64,000 bases of DNA from Candidatus Companilactobacillus pullicola (GTDB taxonomy: Bacteria; Bacillota; Bacilli; Lactobacillales; Lactobacillaceae). Numbering within the stretch: the first letter of the stretch is position 1; every line of letters begins with the position of its first letter. Shown here piece after piece: positions 15,447 to 25,224 of this stretch. A program made the translations under genes and the position numbers. The notes beneath the pieces were generated by a model. The model worked only from the letters and a program-made list of their open reading frames with translations. It did not search any database and was not told the origin of the DNA. Location of the stretch: positions 62,001 to 126,000 of the forward strand of contig DXCM01000090.1 of NCBI GenBank assembly GCA_019116025.1, given 5' to 3'.

Positions 15447-17216
15447 TTATAGTGAACGTGAAGCACCCTTGTATACAACACCACGTCTTGAATCAACAGT
15501 AACAGTGTCACCATCTTTAACAAGATTTGTAGCATTCTTAGCACCAACAACAACTGGTAGACCCATAGCAATACCAACAACGGCTGCATGTGATGTCAAA
15601 CCACCGTTTTCAACAACAACGGCACTAGCTTTTTCAAGAGCTGGTAGGTAATCCTTGTCAGTCATCTTTGTAACAAGAATGTCGCCTTCGTTAACCTTCT
15701 TGTTAGCTTCTTCAGCTGAGTTTGCAACTACAACGCTACCAACAACTGATTCTTCACCAACACCTTGGCCTTTAACCAATGTTGATCCAATTAGTTGAAC
15801 CTTCATTAGGTTAGTTGTACCACTTTCACCGACAGGAACACCGGCAACAACAAGAATTAAGTCACCTTCCTTGGCGAAGCCAAGTTCTTGAGCCTTCTTA
15901 GAAGCTAAGTCGAACATTTCATCAGTGTTTTCTGGCTTGTCAACAACAACTGGATCAACACCCCAGTTAACTGTCAAACCACGTTGTGTAGTTTCATCAA
16001 ATGTTAGAGCTAAGATGTCAGCACTTGGACGGTACTTAGAAATCATACGTGCAGTGTAACCTGACTTAGTAGCAGCAACGATTGTGTTAATATTTAGTTC
16101 TTCAGCTGTTCTAACAACTGATTCACCGATTGATTCTGTAACGTTTGAGCCTGTGTAGTCTTCGAAACGTTGGATAGCAAGTGAGTTACTCTTGTCTAAT
16201 TGTTGTTCTGTACGTTGGTCGATACGTGACATAGCAGCAACAGCTTCAACAGGGTAGTCACCGTTAGCACTTTCACCTGAAAGCATTGTAGCATCTGTAC
16301 CATCAAGAACAGAGTTAGCAACATCAGTAACTTCGGCACGTGTAGGACGTGGGTTTTCTTGCATTGAATCAAGCATTTGTGTAGCTGTGATAACTGGTTT
16401 ACCAAGAGCGTTACACTTCTTGATCAAAGCCTTTTGAACGAATGGTACGTTTTCAAATGGAATTTCAACACCCATGTCACCACGAGCAATCATCAAACCA
16501 TCAGAAACTTTAAGAATAGAATCGATGTTGTCGATACCTTCTTGTGATTCGATCTTAGGGAAGATTTGTACGTATTCACAGTGTTTTTCTTCAAGAATTG
16601 CACGGATATCCAAAACATCTTGAGCTTTACGAACGAATGAAGCTGAGATGAAGTTGATTCCTTGTTCTAGACCGAAACGAATATCGTCTGAATCTTTTTC
16701 AGTGATACCTGGTAGACGAACTTCAACACCAGGAGCATTGATACTCTTTCTTGAACCGATCATACCGTCATTTTGAACAACAGTAACCAATTCACGGTTC
16801 TTGTCATCTTTTTCAGTAATCTTCAAGTCAACAAGACCATCATCGATCAATACGTGACCACCAACATGTGTATCATCGTACAAACCAGGATATGTAGAAG
16901 CAATCTTTTCTGGTGTACCTGTTAATGAGTCATCCATTGAAATACGGATTGTTTGGCCGATCTTAGCTTCGAACTTGCCGCCTTCTTGAACGGTTGTACG
17001 AATTTCAGCACCCTTAGTATCTAGAACGATACCAACAGTCTTACCAGTAATCTTTTCAGCTTCGTGTACCATTTCCATACGAGCTTTATGTTCTGGATGA
17101 TCACCATGTGAGAAGTTGAAACGGAAGATGTTAGCTCCGGCTTCAATCAACTTAACGATTGTGTCAACATCGTTACTGGCAGGTCCAAGTGTACTTACAA
17201 TTTTAGTTCTTTTCAT
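15447..17216 (-). CDS. pyk: Pyruvate kinase with C-terminal PEP-utilising domain
   Basis: 589 residues, about 110 longer than the E. coli enzyme because of the Bacilli-type extra domain. The TIM barrel starts KRTKIVSTLGPAS, with the catalytic IFPKIES (residues 218-224) and the signature MIARGDMGVEIP just after. The C-terminal segment 475-589 contains GGLTSHAAVVGIAMGLPVVV, the swivelling phosphohistidine-type domain of PEP-utilising enzymes. The enzyme converts PEP and ADP to pyruvate and ATP, the final ATP-yielding step of glycolysis. It follows pfkA by 64 bp, the classical Lactobacillus pfk-pyk operon, and is closed by a strong terminator. Confidence 0.98.
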   Translation of the reverse strand: MKRTKIVSTLGPASNDVDTIVKLIEAGANIFRFNFSHGDHPEHKARMEMVHEAEKITGKTVGIVLDTKGAEIRTTVQEGGKFEAKIGQTIRISMDDSLTGTPEKIASTYPGLYDDTHVGGHVLIDDGLVDLKITEKDDKNRELVTVVQNDGMIGSRKSINAPGVEVRLPGITEKDSDDIRFGLEQGINFISASFVRKAQDVLDIRAILEEKHCEYVQIFPKIESQEGIDNIDSILKVSDGLMIARGDMGVEIPFENVPFVQKALIKKCNALGKPVITATQMLDSMQENPRPTRAEVTDVANSVLDGTDATMLSGESANGDYPVEAVAAMSRIDQRTEQQLDKSNSLAIQRFEDYTGSNVTESIGESVVRTAEELNINTIVAATKSGYTARMISKYRPSADILALTFDETTQRGLTVNWGVDPVVVDKPENTDEMFDLASKKAQELGFAKEGDLILVVAGVPVGESGTTNLMKVQLIGSTLVKGQGVGEESVVGSVVVANSAEEANKKVNEGDILVTKMTDKDYLPALEKASAVVVENGGLTSHAAVVGIAMGLPVVVGAKNATNLVKDGDTVTVDSRRGVVYKGASRSL

Positions 17217-17280
17217 TGAGAATCCCCTTTTCTTGTTTTCATCGTTTATTGTAACAAATTAGAACGTTATATGCTTAACT

Positions 17281-18267
<987 letters not shown>

Positions 18268-18344
18268 CTAAAACAAAACCTAATCAAATATAACATTTTT
18301 ATAGGTTACTTTGTAGAGCTGAAAACGTTTTTTAAGCAAATTTG

Positions 18345-21300
18345 TTAGTCTTTTTTCAAGAAAACACTTTTTTCACCTAAGAAATCTTTCAATTGACTCT
18401 GCACATTACTATTAAAGCCTATCCAACGATTGGATTTCAATAGTAATGCTTGCTTCTTCTTTTCCCGATAAATAATAACTGGCATTTTTCCAGGAAAACG
18501 TTCGATCAAACGATACAGTCTTTCCATGTTATCCGGTGTATCCAACGCTTTTGTAACACGTAAATACAATTTTTCACTTGGCAATTGAACTGTATATTGT
18601 TTAGGATCAGACAATCGATCAGCGATAAATTCCAAGTCGCCTCTTTGACCAATATTACTGTGACCATCGAACAAGAAAATTTTACCATCTAATTCCATAT
18701 TTTCAATCCTTTGAAAAACTTTAGGAAAAATAGTTACAGAAATGCTGCCAGACTCGTCTTCAATTGTCATAAAGCACATTCTTTGGCCCTTTTTAGTCCG
18801 AATAACTCGTAAATTCTTTACTAAGCCAATAATTTTTACAGAAATATTCTGTACCATTTTCAATTCAGAGATCTTCTTTGTGGAAGTATTCAACAATTTG
18901 CTGCGATATCTTTCAACCGGATGTCCCGATACATAAGTTCCTAAATACTCTTTTTCCTGATTGAGTCTCTCCGTTAAAGTAAAATCATCAACCTCATGCT
19001 TCTTTGGATCTAAAACATCGAACAATGATAAATTACTACCCGCTAATTGAATACTTTCGATCAAATCACGAAAATCGTATAACAATTCTTTTCGATTTCG
19101 ATTAAATGAATCAAAAGCTCCAGCTAAAATCAACGGTTCCAAGTAATCATTTTTAACAAAACGGGGATCAATTCGTTGCAAAAAGTTCAAAGCACTCGTA
19201 AATGGCCCATTCTTTTCCCGTTGCTCAACAATTGACTGTGCTAAATCACGACGCATCCCTTTAATACTCAACAAACCAAAACGAATCGATTTGTTACTAG
19301 AACTAAATTCATATGAACTCTTATTAATGTCGACATTCAGGATCTTAATTTGTTGATCTTTAGCATCTTGAACGTAAGTCGACACTTTATTCTCATTATT
19401 TAGATTAGAATTTAGCAAACAAGCAAAAAAGGCATCCGCAAAATGAACTTTGATATACGCTAACCAAAAAGCAATCATCGAATAAGCAACCGCATGTGAC
19501 TTATTGAATCCATAATTACCAAACTTTTCTATATACTGATATACCTTCTCCGCTGATTCTTGACTATGTCCTTGAGACACAGCACCGTTAACAAATTTCT
19601 GTCGATTTTCTTCAATCAAGCGTTCATTCTTCTTACTAATAGCCCGACGTAAAATATCAGCATCTGCTAGTGAGAAATTAGCCATCTGTGACGACGCCTG
19701 CATAACTTGCTCTTGATAGACTAAGATTCCATAAGTTGGACGCAATAAGTCCTCTAACGAGCTGTCAGGGTACGTTACAGGCTCTTGTCCATGTTTTCGG
19801 GCAATGAAAGTAGCAATATTTTGCATAGGACCAGGACGATATAGCGCATTAGTTGCCACAATATCGTCAAAACTAGTCGGTACAAGCTGTCTTAACACGC
19901 TTCTAATACCATCAGACTCAAATTGGAAAACTCCGTCTGTAGCTCCTCTCTGAAAGAGTTGGAGGGTCTTGGAATCATTTAAAGGAATTTTTTCGGGAAT
20001 AAATTCACGACCGTAATCACGCGAAATGATTTGGATAGCATTATCTAGAATCGTTAAATTCTTCAACCCCAGAAAATCCATCTTTAATAATCCAACACTT
20101 TCAACATTGTTCTTTGTTTGTTGAGTCAGATTGATACCGTCATCTTCTAATTGAACAGCCACAATATCTGTCATCTTTTTTCTACTCAAGACGATACCAG
20201 CAGCATGTTTTGAATAATGACGTGGAATTCCTTCGATTCGCTTAGCGACCTGATAGATCAATTCATTCTCACGAGAATTATTAACTAAATTCCTTAAATT
20301 ACTCGACTCGTCAAAAGACTCTTGTAAAGTTATATTCAGTTTTTTAGGAATCGCATTAGACCACTGAGACATTTGGAATTGCGTTTGACTGAAAGTTCTA
20401 GAAATATCACGTAAAGCCATTTTAGCTGCCAATGTTCCAAAGGTAATAATCTGAGCCATATGATTTGAACCATATTTGTCATGCATATACATTACCATTT
20501 CGTCACGCCGATTATCTGGCAGATCCAAATCAATATCAGGCATATTAACACGCTGAGGATTCAAAAAACGTTCGAACAGCAAGTCATATTTGATAGGATC
20601 AACTTGTGTTATTCCTAAACAATACGAAACTAAAGATCCAGCTGCTGAACCACGCCCAGGACCTGTTTTAATGCCCACTTCGTGAGCGTGCTTGATAACA
20701 TCCCAAACTATTAAGAAATAGTCGGAGAAGCCCATTTTATCGATAACGCTTAGTTCGTAATTCAATCGATCGACATAATCTTGAGGGATTTGACCAGCCA
20801 AACGCTTATTCAAACCTTTTTGGCTCAGTTCCGTTAAAAATTGAATAGCAGATTTACCATCAGGCGTCTGGAATTCAGGCAATTCAGTCTCCTTGAATTC
20901 AATTTCAACATTACATTGATTGGAAATATATTCAGTATTTTTAACGGCATCTGACATATCTACTTCCGCAAAGTCCGCTGCAAAATCACTAGCAGATCTT
21001 AAATAATGATCACCGGTTTCAACCACTTGCTCCAAATTATCGAAGTGTTGACCGGTTCTTAAATAATTGACTACTTGATAGGCTAAATGATCGTCAGCAT
21101 TCACATAGCGAACATCGCCCAAAGCAATCAACTTGAGATTATTTAATTTAGCTACATCTTTAATTGTTCTAACATTATCAATTTGTTCAGAATAAAGTCC
21201 TACACCTAAATAAAGGCTGTTGGGATCAACCAAAGCTAAAAGTTTTTGAGTGTAGTCTCTTTTATCATCAACTGTAATGATCTCCGATTTACTAGCAGGA

Positions 21301-21668
21301 GTGATCACAAAAAGATTATTCAGGTATTCTTTTAAACTGGTTAAATCTAATGACTCTTTGGATGACATAACCGCTGAAGAAATTTTAATTAAATTTTGAT
21401 AACCATTATTATTTCTAGCTAACAAAATTAACGGATAGTCATTTTGACTATCAATCAAACCTTTAGTTTCAATTGTTACGCCGATAATGGGCTTGATCCC
21501 GATTTTATGGGCATATTTATAAAAATCTATTGAACCATATAAATTATTTATATCCGTTAAAGCAATAGACTTATAGCCTAGTTTCTTTGCTTGATCGACC
21601 AACTCCGTCAATTTTGCAGGACTATGTAATAGACTATAACTACTGATCACTTGTAATTGGGCTTGCAA
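18345..21668 (-). CDS. dnaE: DNA polymerase III alpha subunit DnaE
   Basis: 1107 residues, the DnaE3-type Gram-positive length. The PHP domain (1 to about 200) lacks the usual HxH metal motif (it reads SSYSLLHSPAKL), so it is probably inactive as a phosphatase. The palm has GPGRGSAAGSLVSYCLGIT and the catalytic Asp motif NMPDIDLDLPD near 395-405, then KSHAVAYSMIAFWLAYIKVHF. A C-terminal OB fold spans about 955-1030 (VKIIGLVKNLRV). In Firmicutes DnaE extends RNA primers before handing over to PolC. The start is TTG 21668 with AAAGGGGG upstream. It is upstream of, and possibly cotranscribed with, pfkA-pyk. Confidence 0.97.
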   Translation of the reverse strand: MQAQLQVISSYSLLHSPAKLTELVDQAKKLGYKSIALTDINNLYGSIDFYKYAHKIGIKPIIGVTIETKGLIDSQNDYPLILLARNNNGYQNLIKISSAVMSSKESLDLTSLKEYLNNLFVITPASKSEIITVDDKRDYTQKLLALVDPNSLYLGVGLYSEQIDNVRTIKDVAKLNNLKLIALGDVRYVNADDHLAYQVVNYLRTGQHFDNLEQVVETGDHYLRSASDFAADFAEVDMSDAVKNTEYISNQCNVEIEFKETELPEFQTPDGKSAIQFLTELSQKGLNKRLAGQIPQDYVDRLNYELSVIDKMGFSDYFLIVWDVIKHAHEVGIKTGPGRGSAAGSLVSYCLGITQVDPIKYDLLFERFLNPQRVNMPDIDLDLPDNRRDEMVMYMHDKYGSNHMAQIITFGTLAAKMALRDISRTFSQTQFQMSQWSNAIPKKLNITLQESFDESSNLRNLVNNSRENELIYQVAKRIEGIPRHYSKHAAGIVLSRKKMTDIVAVQLEDDGINLTQQTKNNVESVGLLKMDFLGLKNLTILDNAIQIISRDYGREFIPEKIPLNDSKTLQLFQRGATDGVFQFESDGIRSVLRQLVPTSFDDIVATNALYRPGPMQNIATFIARKHGQEPVTYPDSSLEDLLRPTYGILVYQEQVMQASSQMANFSLADADILRRAISKKNERLIEENRQKFVNGAVSQGHSQESAEKVYQYIEKFGNYGFNKSHAVAYSMIAFWLAYIKVHFADAFFACLLNSNLNNENKVSTYVQDAKDQQIKILNVDINKSSYEFSSSNKSIRFGLLSIKGMRRDLAQSIVEQREKNGPFTSALNFLQRIDPRFVKNDYLEPLILAGAFDSFNRNRKELLYDFRDLIESIQLAGSNLSLFDVLDPKKHEVDDFTLTERLNQEKEYLGTYVSGHPVERYRSKLLNTSTKKISELKMVQNISVKIIGLVKNLRVIRTKKGQRMCFMTIEDESGSISVTIFPKVFQRIENMELDGKIFLFDGHSNIGQRGDLEFIADRLSDPKQYTVQLPSEKLYLRVTKALDTPDNMERLYRLIERFPGKMPVIIYREKKKQALLLKSNRWIGFNSNVQSQLKDFLGEKSVFLKKD

Positions 21669-21770
21669 TTTACCGCCCCCTTTGTTTAAAATTATATCAA
21701 AATCAAGCGGAAGTTTATTGGGTAAAAACCCATTTTGTGCTAAACTACTTGAGAAAGCGAGATGGAAGAA

Positions 21771-21968
21771 ATGAGATATGTTGCTATAATTTTCTGGTCA
21801 ATCATGTTAGGACAAGTTGCCGGATTTATCGGTGGTGCCCTAAACCAACAAACTTACAATACAAATTATTCTATCATTGTTAGTATAATATTCGCTGTCA
21901 TCTTCAGTGTAATTCCATTGATTCTAGACAGTTCTGTTAAAGATACGAAGACCGAAAAGAACGCCTAA
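21771..21968 (+). CDS. YjzD/DUF2929-like small membrane protein
   Basis: 65 residues with two hydrophobic helices (about 3-22 and 31-50) separated by GGALNQQTYN. The N-terminal MRYVAIIFWSIMLGQVAGFI and the conserved YN pair recall B. subtilis YjzD (DUF2929), a tentative family call from memory. The start could be ATG 21762 or 21771; I prefer 21771 because the family begins MR and GGAAG precedes it. It is divergent from dnaE and closed by its own terminator. Function unknown. Confidence 0.75.
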   Translation: MRYVAIIFWSIMLGQVAGFIGGALNQQTYNTNYSIIVSIIFAVIFSVIPLILDSSVKDTKTEKNA

Positions 21969-21990
21969 TTAATTTGGGCGCTTTTTTTAT
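21960..21990 (+). terminator. Terminator of the small membrane protein gene
   Basis: CGCCTAA pairs with TTGGGCG and is followed by seven T; it overlaps the stop codon region. Confidence 0.88.
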
Positions 21991-22013
21991 TGCAAAAATT
22001 AATAATCAACAAA

Positions 22014-22057
22014 AATAAAGAACCCGATAACTTCAAGAGTTACTGGGTTCTTTATTT
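22014..22057. terminator. Bidirectional terminator
   Basis: AAATAAAGAACCC pairs with GGGTTCTTTATTT, with an inner GATAACT/AGTTACT extension. It mainly serves the leftward lipoprotein gene. Confidence 0.9.
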
Positions 22058-22058
22058 T

Positions 22059-22793
22059 TTAATACTTAGTAATGTACATATAAAAATCTTTAGTCGTCAA
22101 ATTAATATTATAATTAACTCCCTTAGAAGTAATCTGGTCCATTGAGGTCTTTGTAGAATTTTTATCAGCATTCTTAGTCTGCTTAGCAAAATCCTTTAAA
22201 ACCTTTTTACCGTCAGCTCCTAATAGTTTGGAAATAATCATCAGGTCAGTGGCAAAGTTCTTTTGACCAGTCTTGGATTTAAGCTCCTTGTAGGAAAGCT
22301 TAGTAGCAATTCCCATCAACCGATTATTTTGAACGTTATAATACCACTTTGTTCCATCATTCTTCTCATGTGTCATTATTCCATTTTTAGAAATTAATTG
22401 TAATTGATCATTTTGTTGTCCTAATGAAAGCAACGTATAGTTATACGATTGCGCAAAAGTCAGGTAATCTTCAAGTGCCTTAGCTTTTTTTACTTTAACT
22501 AGCTTAGTCTCCGTTTTATTACCGTTAACAGCCTTGATCCTTACATTCTGATCATTTTCTGAAACAGGTACAGAGATAGCAAAATGTCCACCGTCTACAG
22601 CTACTTTCTTGGTTTCGCCATTAACCGTATAGGTTAGCTTCTTATAATTATCAGCCTTACCTTTGACCACAGCAACTAAACCATCCGCGCTATATGACTT
22701 CTTAGTCGTTGATAAACTTAATTTTGAACACCCTGAGAGCATTGAAAAGAATAGCGGAATAACCAACAACAATAAATACTTCAATTTTTTCAT
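22059..22793 (-). CDS. Predicted lipoprotein, unknown function
   Basis: 244 residues. A positively charged start (MKKLKY), a hydrophobic stretch (LLLLVIPLFFSM) and lipobox LSGC with the lipidated Cys at residue 22 mark a class II signal peptide. Residues ~30-95 look like a beta-rich adhesive or Ig-like unit (GKADNYKKLTYTVNGETKKV); the rest has no recognisable enzyme motif. Start ATG 22793 is supported by a GATGGGGAAACAACT site; the TTG six codons upstream is within it. It ends at a bidirectional terminator and is transcribed alone. Surface-anchored role inferred; no family recognised. Confidence 0.8.
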   Translation of the reverse strand: MKKLKYLLLLVIPLFFSMLSGCSKLSLSTTKKSYSADGLVAVVKGKADNYKKLTYTVNGETKKVAVDGGHFAISVPVSENDQNVRIKAVNGNKTETKLVKVKKAKALEDYLTFAQSYNYTLLSLGQQNDQLQLISKNGIMTHEKNDGTKWYYNVQNNRLMGIATKLSYKELKSKTGQKNFATDLMIISKLLGADGKKVLKDFAKQTKNADKNSTKTSMDQITSKGVNYNINLTTKDFYMYITKY

Positions 22794-22822
22794 AGTTGTT
22801 TCCCCATCCAAATTAAAATATT

Positions 22823-22855
22823 AAAAAAAAGCCAAGACCAATTGACTTGACTTTT
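22823..22855 (-). terminator. Terminator of rpmF
   Basis: Minus strand: AAGTCAAG pairs with CTTGGCTT, followed by a long T run. Confidence 0.85.
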
Positions 22856-22857
22856 AA

Positions 22858-23040
22858 TTAAGCTTCTTTGTTATCACTGATAACTTTTTCACCCTTGTAC
22901 ATACCTGATGGTGAAACGTGATGACTTAAACGATATTCACCAGTAGCAACGTCGAATTGCATGTTTGGTGTGTTCAATTTAATATGTGCACGTCTTTGAC
23001 GTTTTCTTTGTTTTGATGATTTTCTCTTTGGAACTGCCAT
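22858..23040 (-). CDS. rpmF: 50S ribosomal protein L32
   Basis: 60 residues beginning [19 protein letters not shown], the diagnostic L32 N-terminus that threads into the 50S subunit. It has no cysteines, so this is the zinc-free (C-minus) form rather than the CxxC zinc-ribbon form. Rich in Lys and Arg as expected. It has an AAGGAG site upstream and its own terminator, so it is probably a separate strong transcript. The C-terminus NKEA is slightly longer than in many Bacillus L32. Confidence 0.97.
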   Translation of the reverse strand: MAVPKRKSSKQRKRQRRAHIKLNTPNMQFDVATGEYRLSHHVSPSGMYKGEKVISDNKEA

Positions 23041-23127
23041 ATTTAAAAACTCCTTTATTTATATTACTTAATCAAATCTAACGTTTAATATAATACTATC
23101 ATAAAAACATTAGAGCAAGCAAAAATC

Positions 23128-23451
23128 CTATTTTGTTTGCTTTTTTGCATTATTTTCCTTTAAAGCGTCCGCAATTTGGTTGTCATGTGAGACTTTTACA
23201 TTAGAAATTTGCTTTTGAGCATGACGATTAAGTTTATTTTCTTTCTTGTTACCTGTATTAGCCAAAAGCAATGTGATCACTGCCCCTAGAAGTAAAGAAA
23301 CGATAATTAAAATAATTAATGGCAACTTCACTCTTGTAAAACCAAAACTAACAGTGACTGGATCTACATTCAAAACAGCAAAGATTACCACGATCAAAGC
23401 TATGACTAATCCAATAACAAATCTTGATTGTTTACCATTATTACTATTCAT
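23128..23451 (-). CDS. LapA-domain membrane protein
   Basis: 107 residues. Two hydrophobic segments at about 11-31 (VIGLVIALIVVIFAVLNVDP) and 43-66 (LIILIIVSLLLGAVITLLLA) flank the conserved NVDPVTVSFGFTRVKLPLII, typical of the lipopolysaccharide-assembly A domain family, which in Gram-positives is a small membrane protein of unknown function. The cytoplasmic tail is Lys/Asn-rich and probably helical. It is 11 bp after the SDR gene and likely cotranscribed with rnz. Confidence 0.85.
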   Translation of the reverse strand: MNSNNGKQSRFVIGLVIALIVVIFAVLNVDPVTVSFGFTRVKLPLIILIIVSLLLGAVITLLLANTGNKKENKLNRHAQKQISNVKVSHDNQIADALKENNAKKQTK

Positions 23452-23462
23452 TTTTTAACCCT

Positions 23463-24260
23463 CTATTTACGATTTCCAAGTGTTGAAGCAAAATAATCCC
23501 CTAAACTTGGTGCTATTTTATAAAGTACCGCTGCCAATTCCATAAAACGAGGACGATTGATTTCACGTTTATTTTTATTAAACGTATTAACTATTTCCCA
23601 GGCCAATCTATTTGGATCAATAACAAAACTCTTTACTGAGTCAAGATAATTTCCGTTATGATCTGCTACAGAGAAGAAATTGGTCTCTACAGGTCCTGGA
23701 TTGATAGTAGTAACAAATACACCTAGTGGCTTCAATTCAAGCCTTAGACCGTCTGAAAATGCGATTACAGCTGCTTTAGTAGCTGCATAAGCTGCAGATT
23801 TAGGTGTTGTGATCTTACCAGCCATAGAACCAACATTAAAGATATGTCCACGACCGTTATCGATCATCTTGCTGGCAACTAATCTAGTCATCAACATTAA
23901 GCCTAAAACGTTCACACGAAACATTTTTTCAATTTTATCAAAGTCTGTTTCTAGATAATTAGAAAAATCGCCAAACCCAGCTGCATTGACCAAAACATCA
24001 ATATCATCATTGATTTCAAAGGCCTTAGCCACGCCGGCAGTGATTTGTTCTGAATCACTCATATCAATACTTAAATATTCATGTTGAGCACCCTCTGCTC
24101 CTACACGAATACATTCATTCTTTACCTGTAGCAACTTATCTTCATTACGAGCAACTAAAATCAAATTGGCTCCACATTTAGCAGCGTTGATAGCTACGTT
24201 CTTACCAATTCCTGAAGACGCTCCTGTAACCAAAACAGTTTGATTCAATAAATTAACCAT
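23463..24260 (-). CDS. Short-chain dehydrogenase/reductase
   Basis: 265 residues of the classical SDR family. The cofactor motif TGASSGIG is at about 12-19, NAAG near 87-90, and the catalytic Ser-Tyr-Lys is seen as NVGSMAGKITTPKSAAYAAT followed by K. Substrate unknown; the DltE/YqjQ-like class lies next to rnz in several Firmicutes (recalled synteny). I chose ATG 24260 because the site AGAGG sits six bases upstream; the ATG two codons earlier is directly fused to that site. It lies 14 bp after rnz. Confidence 0.9.
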   Translation of the reverse strand: MVNLLNQTVLVTGASSGIGKNVAINAAKCGANLILVARNEDKLLQVKNECIRVGAEGAQHEYLSIDMSDSEQITAGVAKAFEINDDIDVLVNAAGFGDFSNYLETDFDKIEKMFRVNVLGLMLMTRLVASKMIDNGRGHIFNVGSMAGKITTPKSAAYAATKAAVIAFSDGLRLELKPLGVFVTTINPGPVETNFFSVADHNGNYLDSVKSFVIDPNRLAWEIVNTFNKNKREINRPRFMELAAVLYKIAPSLGDYFASTLGNRK

Positions 24261-24274
24261 AGTCATCCTCTTTT

Positions 24275-25201
24275 CTATTTGAATGGAACTTCAAACAAAT
24301 CAAAATCACTGGCCACTTTAGTATGCTTAAAGACTCTTTGAGCTTCTCTTTGTAAAATTAAAGCGCCCCTACCAGTATATCTAGCAGAAATGTGTGTCAA
24401 AATCAATCCTTTTACATTACATCTTTTAGCTACTTCCGCTGCTTGAGTGGCGGTGGAATGGTAATAGTTGTATGCTAGCTTCTTTTCATCATTAGAAAAA
24501 GTCGATTCATGAACAAGTACGTCTGCATCCTGTGATAACTTATCGATTTCTGGAGTATAACGAGTATCAGAAATAACCGTTACGATCTTGCTTGGCTTAT
24601 CTGGCCCAATAAAGTCTTTACCGTTTATAACGGTACCGTCTTCCAAAGTAACTGTTTGTCCGGCTTTTAATTGTCCGAAGATGGGACCGTTAGGGATATT
24701 GTACTTTTGTAACTCGTCCACTAACAATTCACCCGTTCTTGGTTTTTCAACCACACGATATCCAAAACAAGTTATCCGGTGTTTCAATTCGCCTGCATAA
24801 ACAGTAAAGGTTTTATCGTTAAAAATTTCCCCACCATTTTTCAATTCAATATATTTGATTGGATAACTTAATCTACTGCCAGTGACCTTTAAAGAAGTTT
24901 CAACAAAGAGTTTGATCCCAACTGGTCCGTAAATCTCCAATGGCGAATTGCCACCTTGATTAGAACGACTGGATAATAAACCAGGTAAACCAAAAATATG
25001 GTCCCCATGCAAATGACTGATAAAAATTTTTGTGATTTTTCTCGGTTTAATTGCGGTTTTTAAAATTTGATGCTGTGTAGCCTCGCCGACATCGAATAGC
25101 CAAACTTCGTTTCGCTCATCCAGCATTTTTAGAGCTGTACTTGAAACATTTCGACCTTTCGATGGAACGCCAGCGCCTGTTCCTAAAAATTCTAATTCCA
25201 T
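24275..25201 (-). CDS. rnz: Ribonuclease Z
   Basis: 308 residues, the short RNase Z form. The metallo-beta-lactamase motif [13 protein letters not shown] (about 61-73) binds the two zinc ions, and further ligands are in SDTRYTPE and LTHISARYT. RNase Z cuts the 3' trailer of tRNA precursors lacking an encoded CCA. It starts 23 bp downstream of the acyltransferase gene on the same strand, and an SDR gene and a LapA gene follow. No motif is missing. Confidence 0.97.
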   Translation of the reverse strand: MELEFLGTGAGVPSKGRNVSSTALKMLDERNEVWLFDVGEATQHQILKTAIKPRKITKIFISHLHGDHIFGLPGLLSSRSNQGGNSPLEIYGPVGIKLFVETSLKVTGSRLSYPIKYIELKNGGEIFNDKTFTVYAGELKHRITCFGYRVVEKPRTGELLVDELQKYNIPNGPIFGQLKAGQTVTLEDGTVINGKDFIGPDKPSKIVTVISDTRYTPEIDKLSQDADVLVHESTFSNDEKKLAYNYYHSTATQAAEVAKRCNVKGLILTHISARYTGRGALILQREAQRVFKHTKVASDFDLFEVPFK

Positions 25202-25224
25202 AAAAGAGAGTTCCTATTCTTTTT

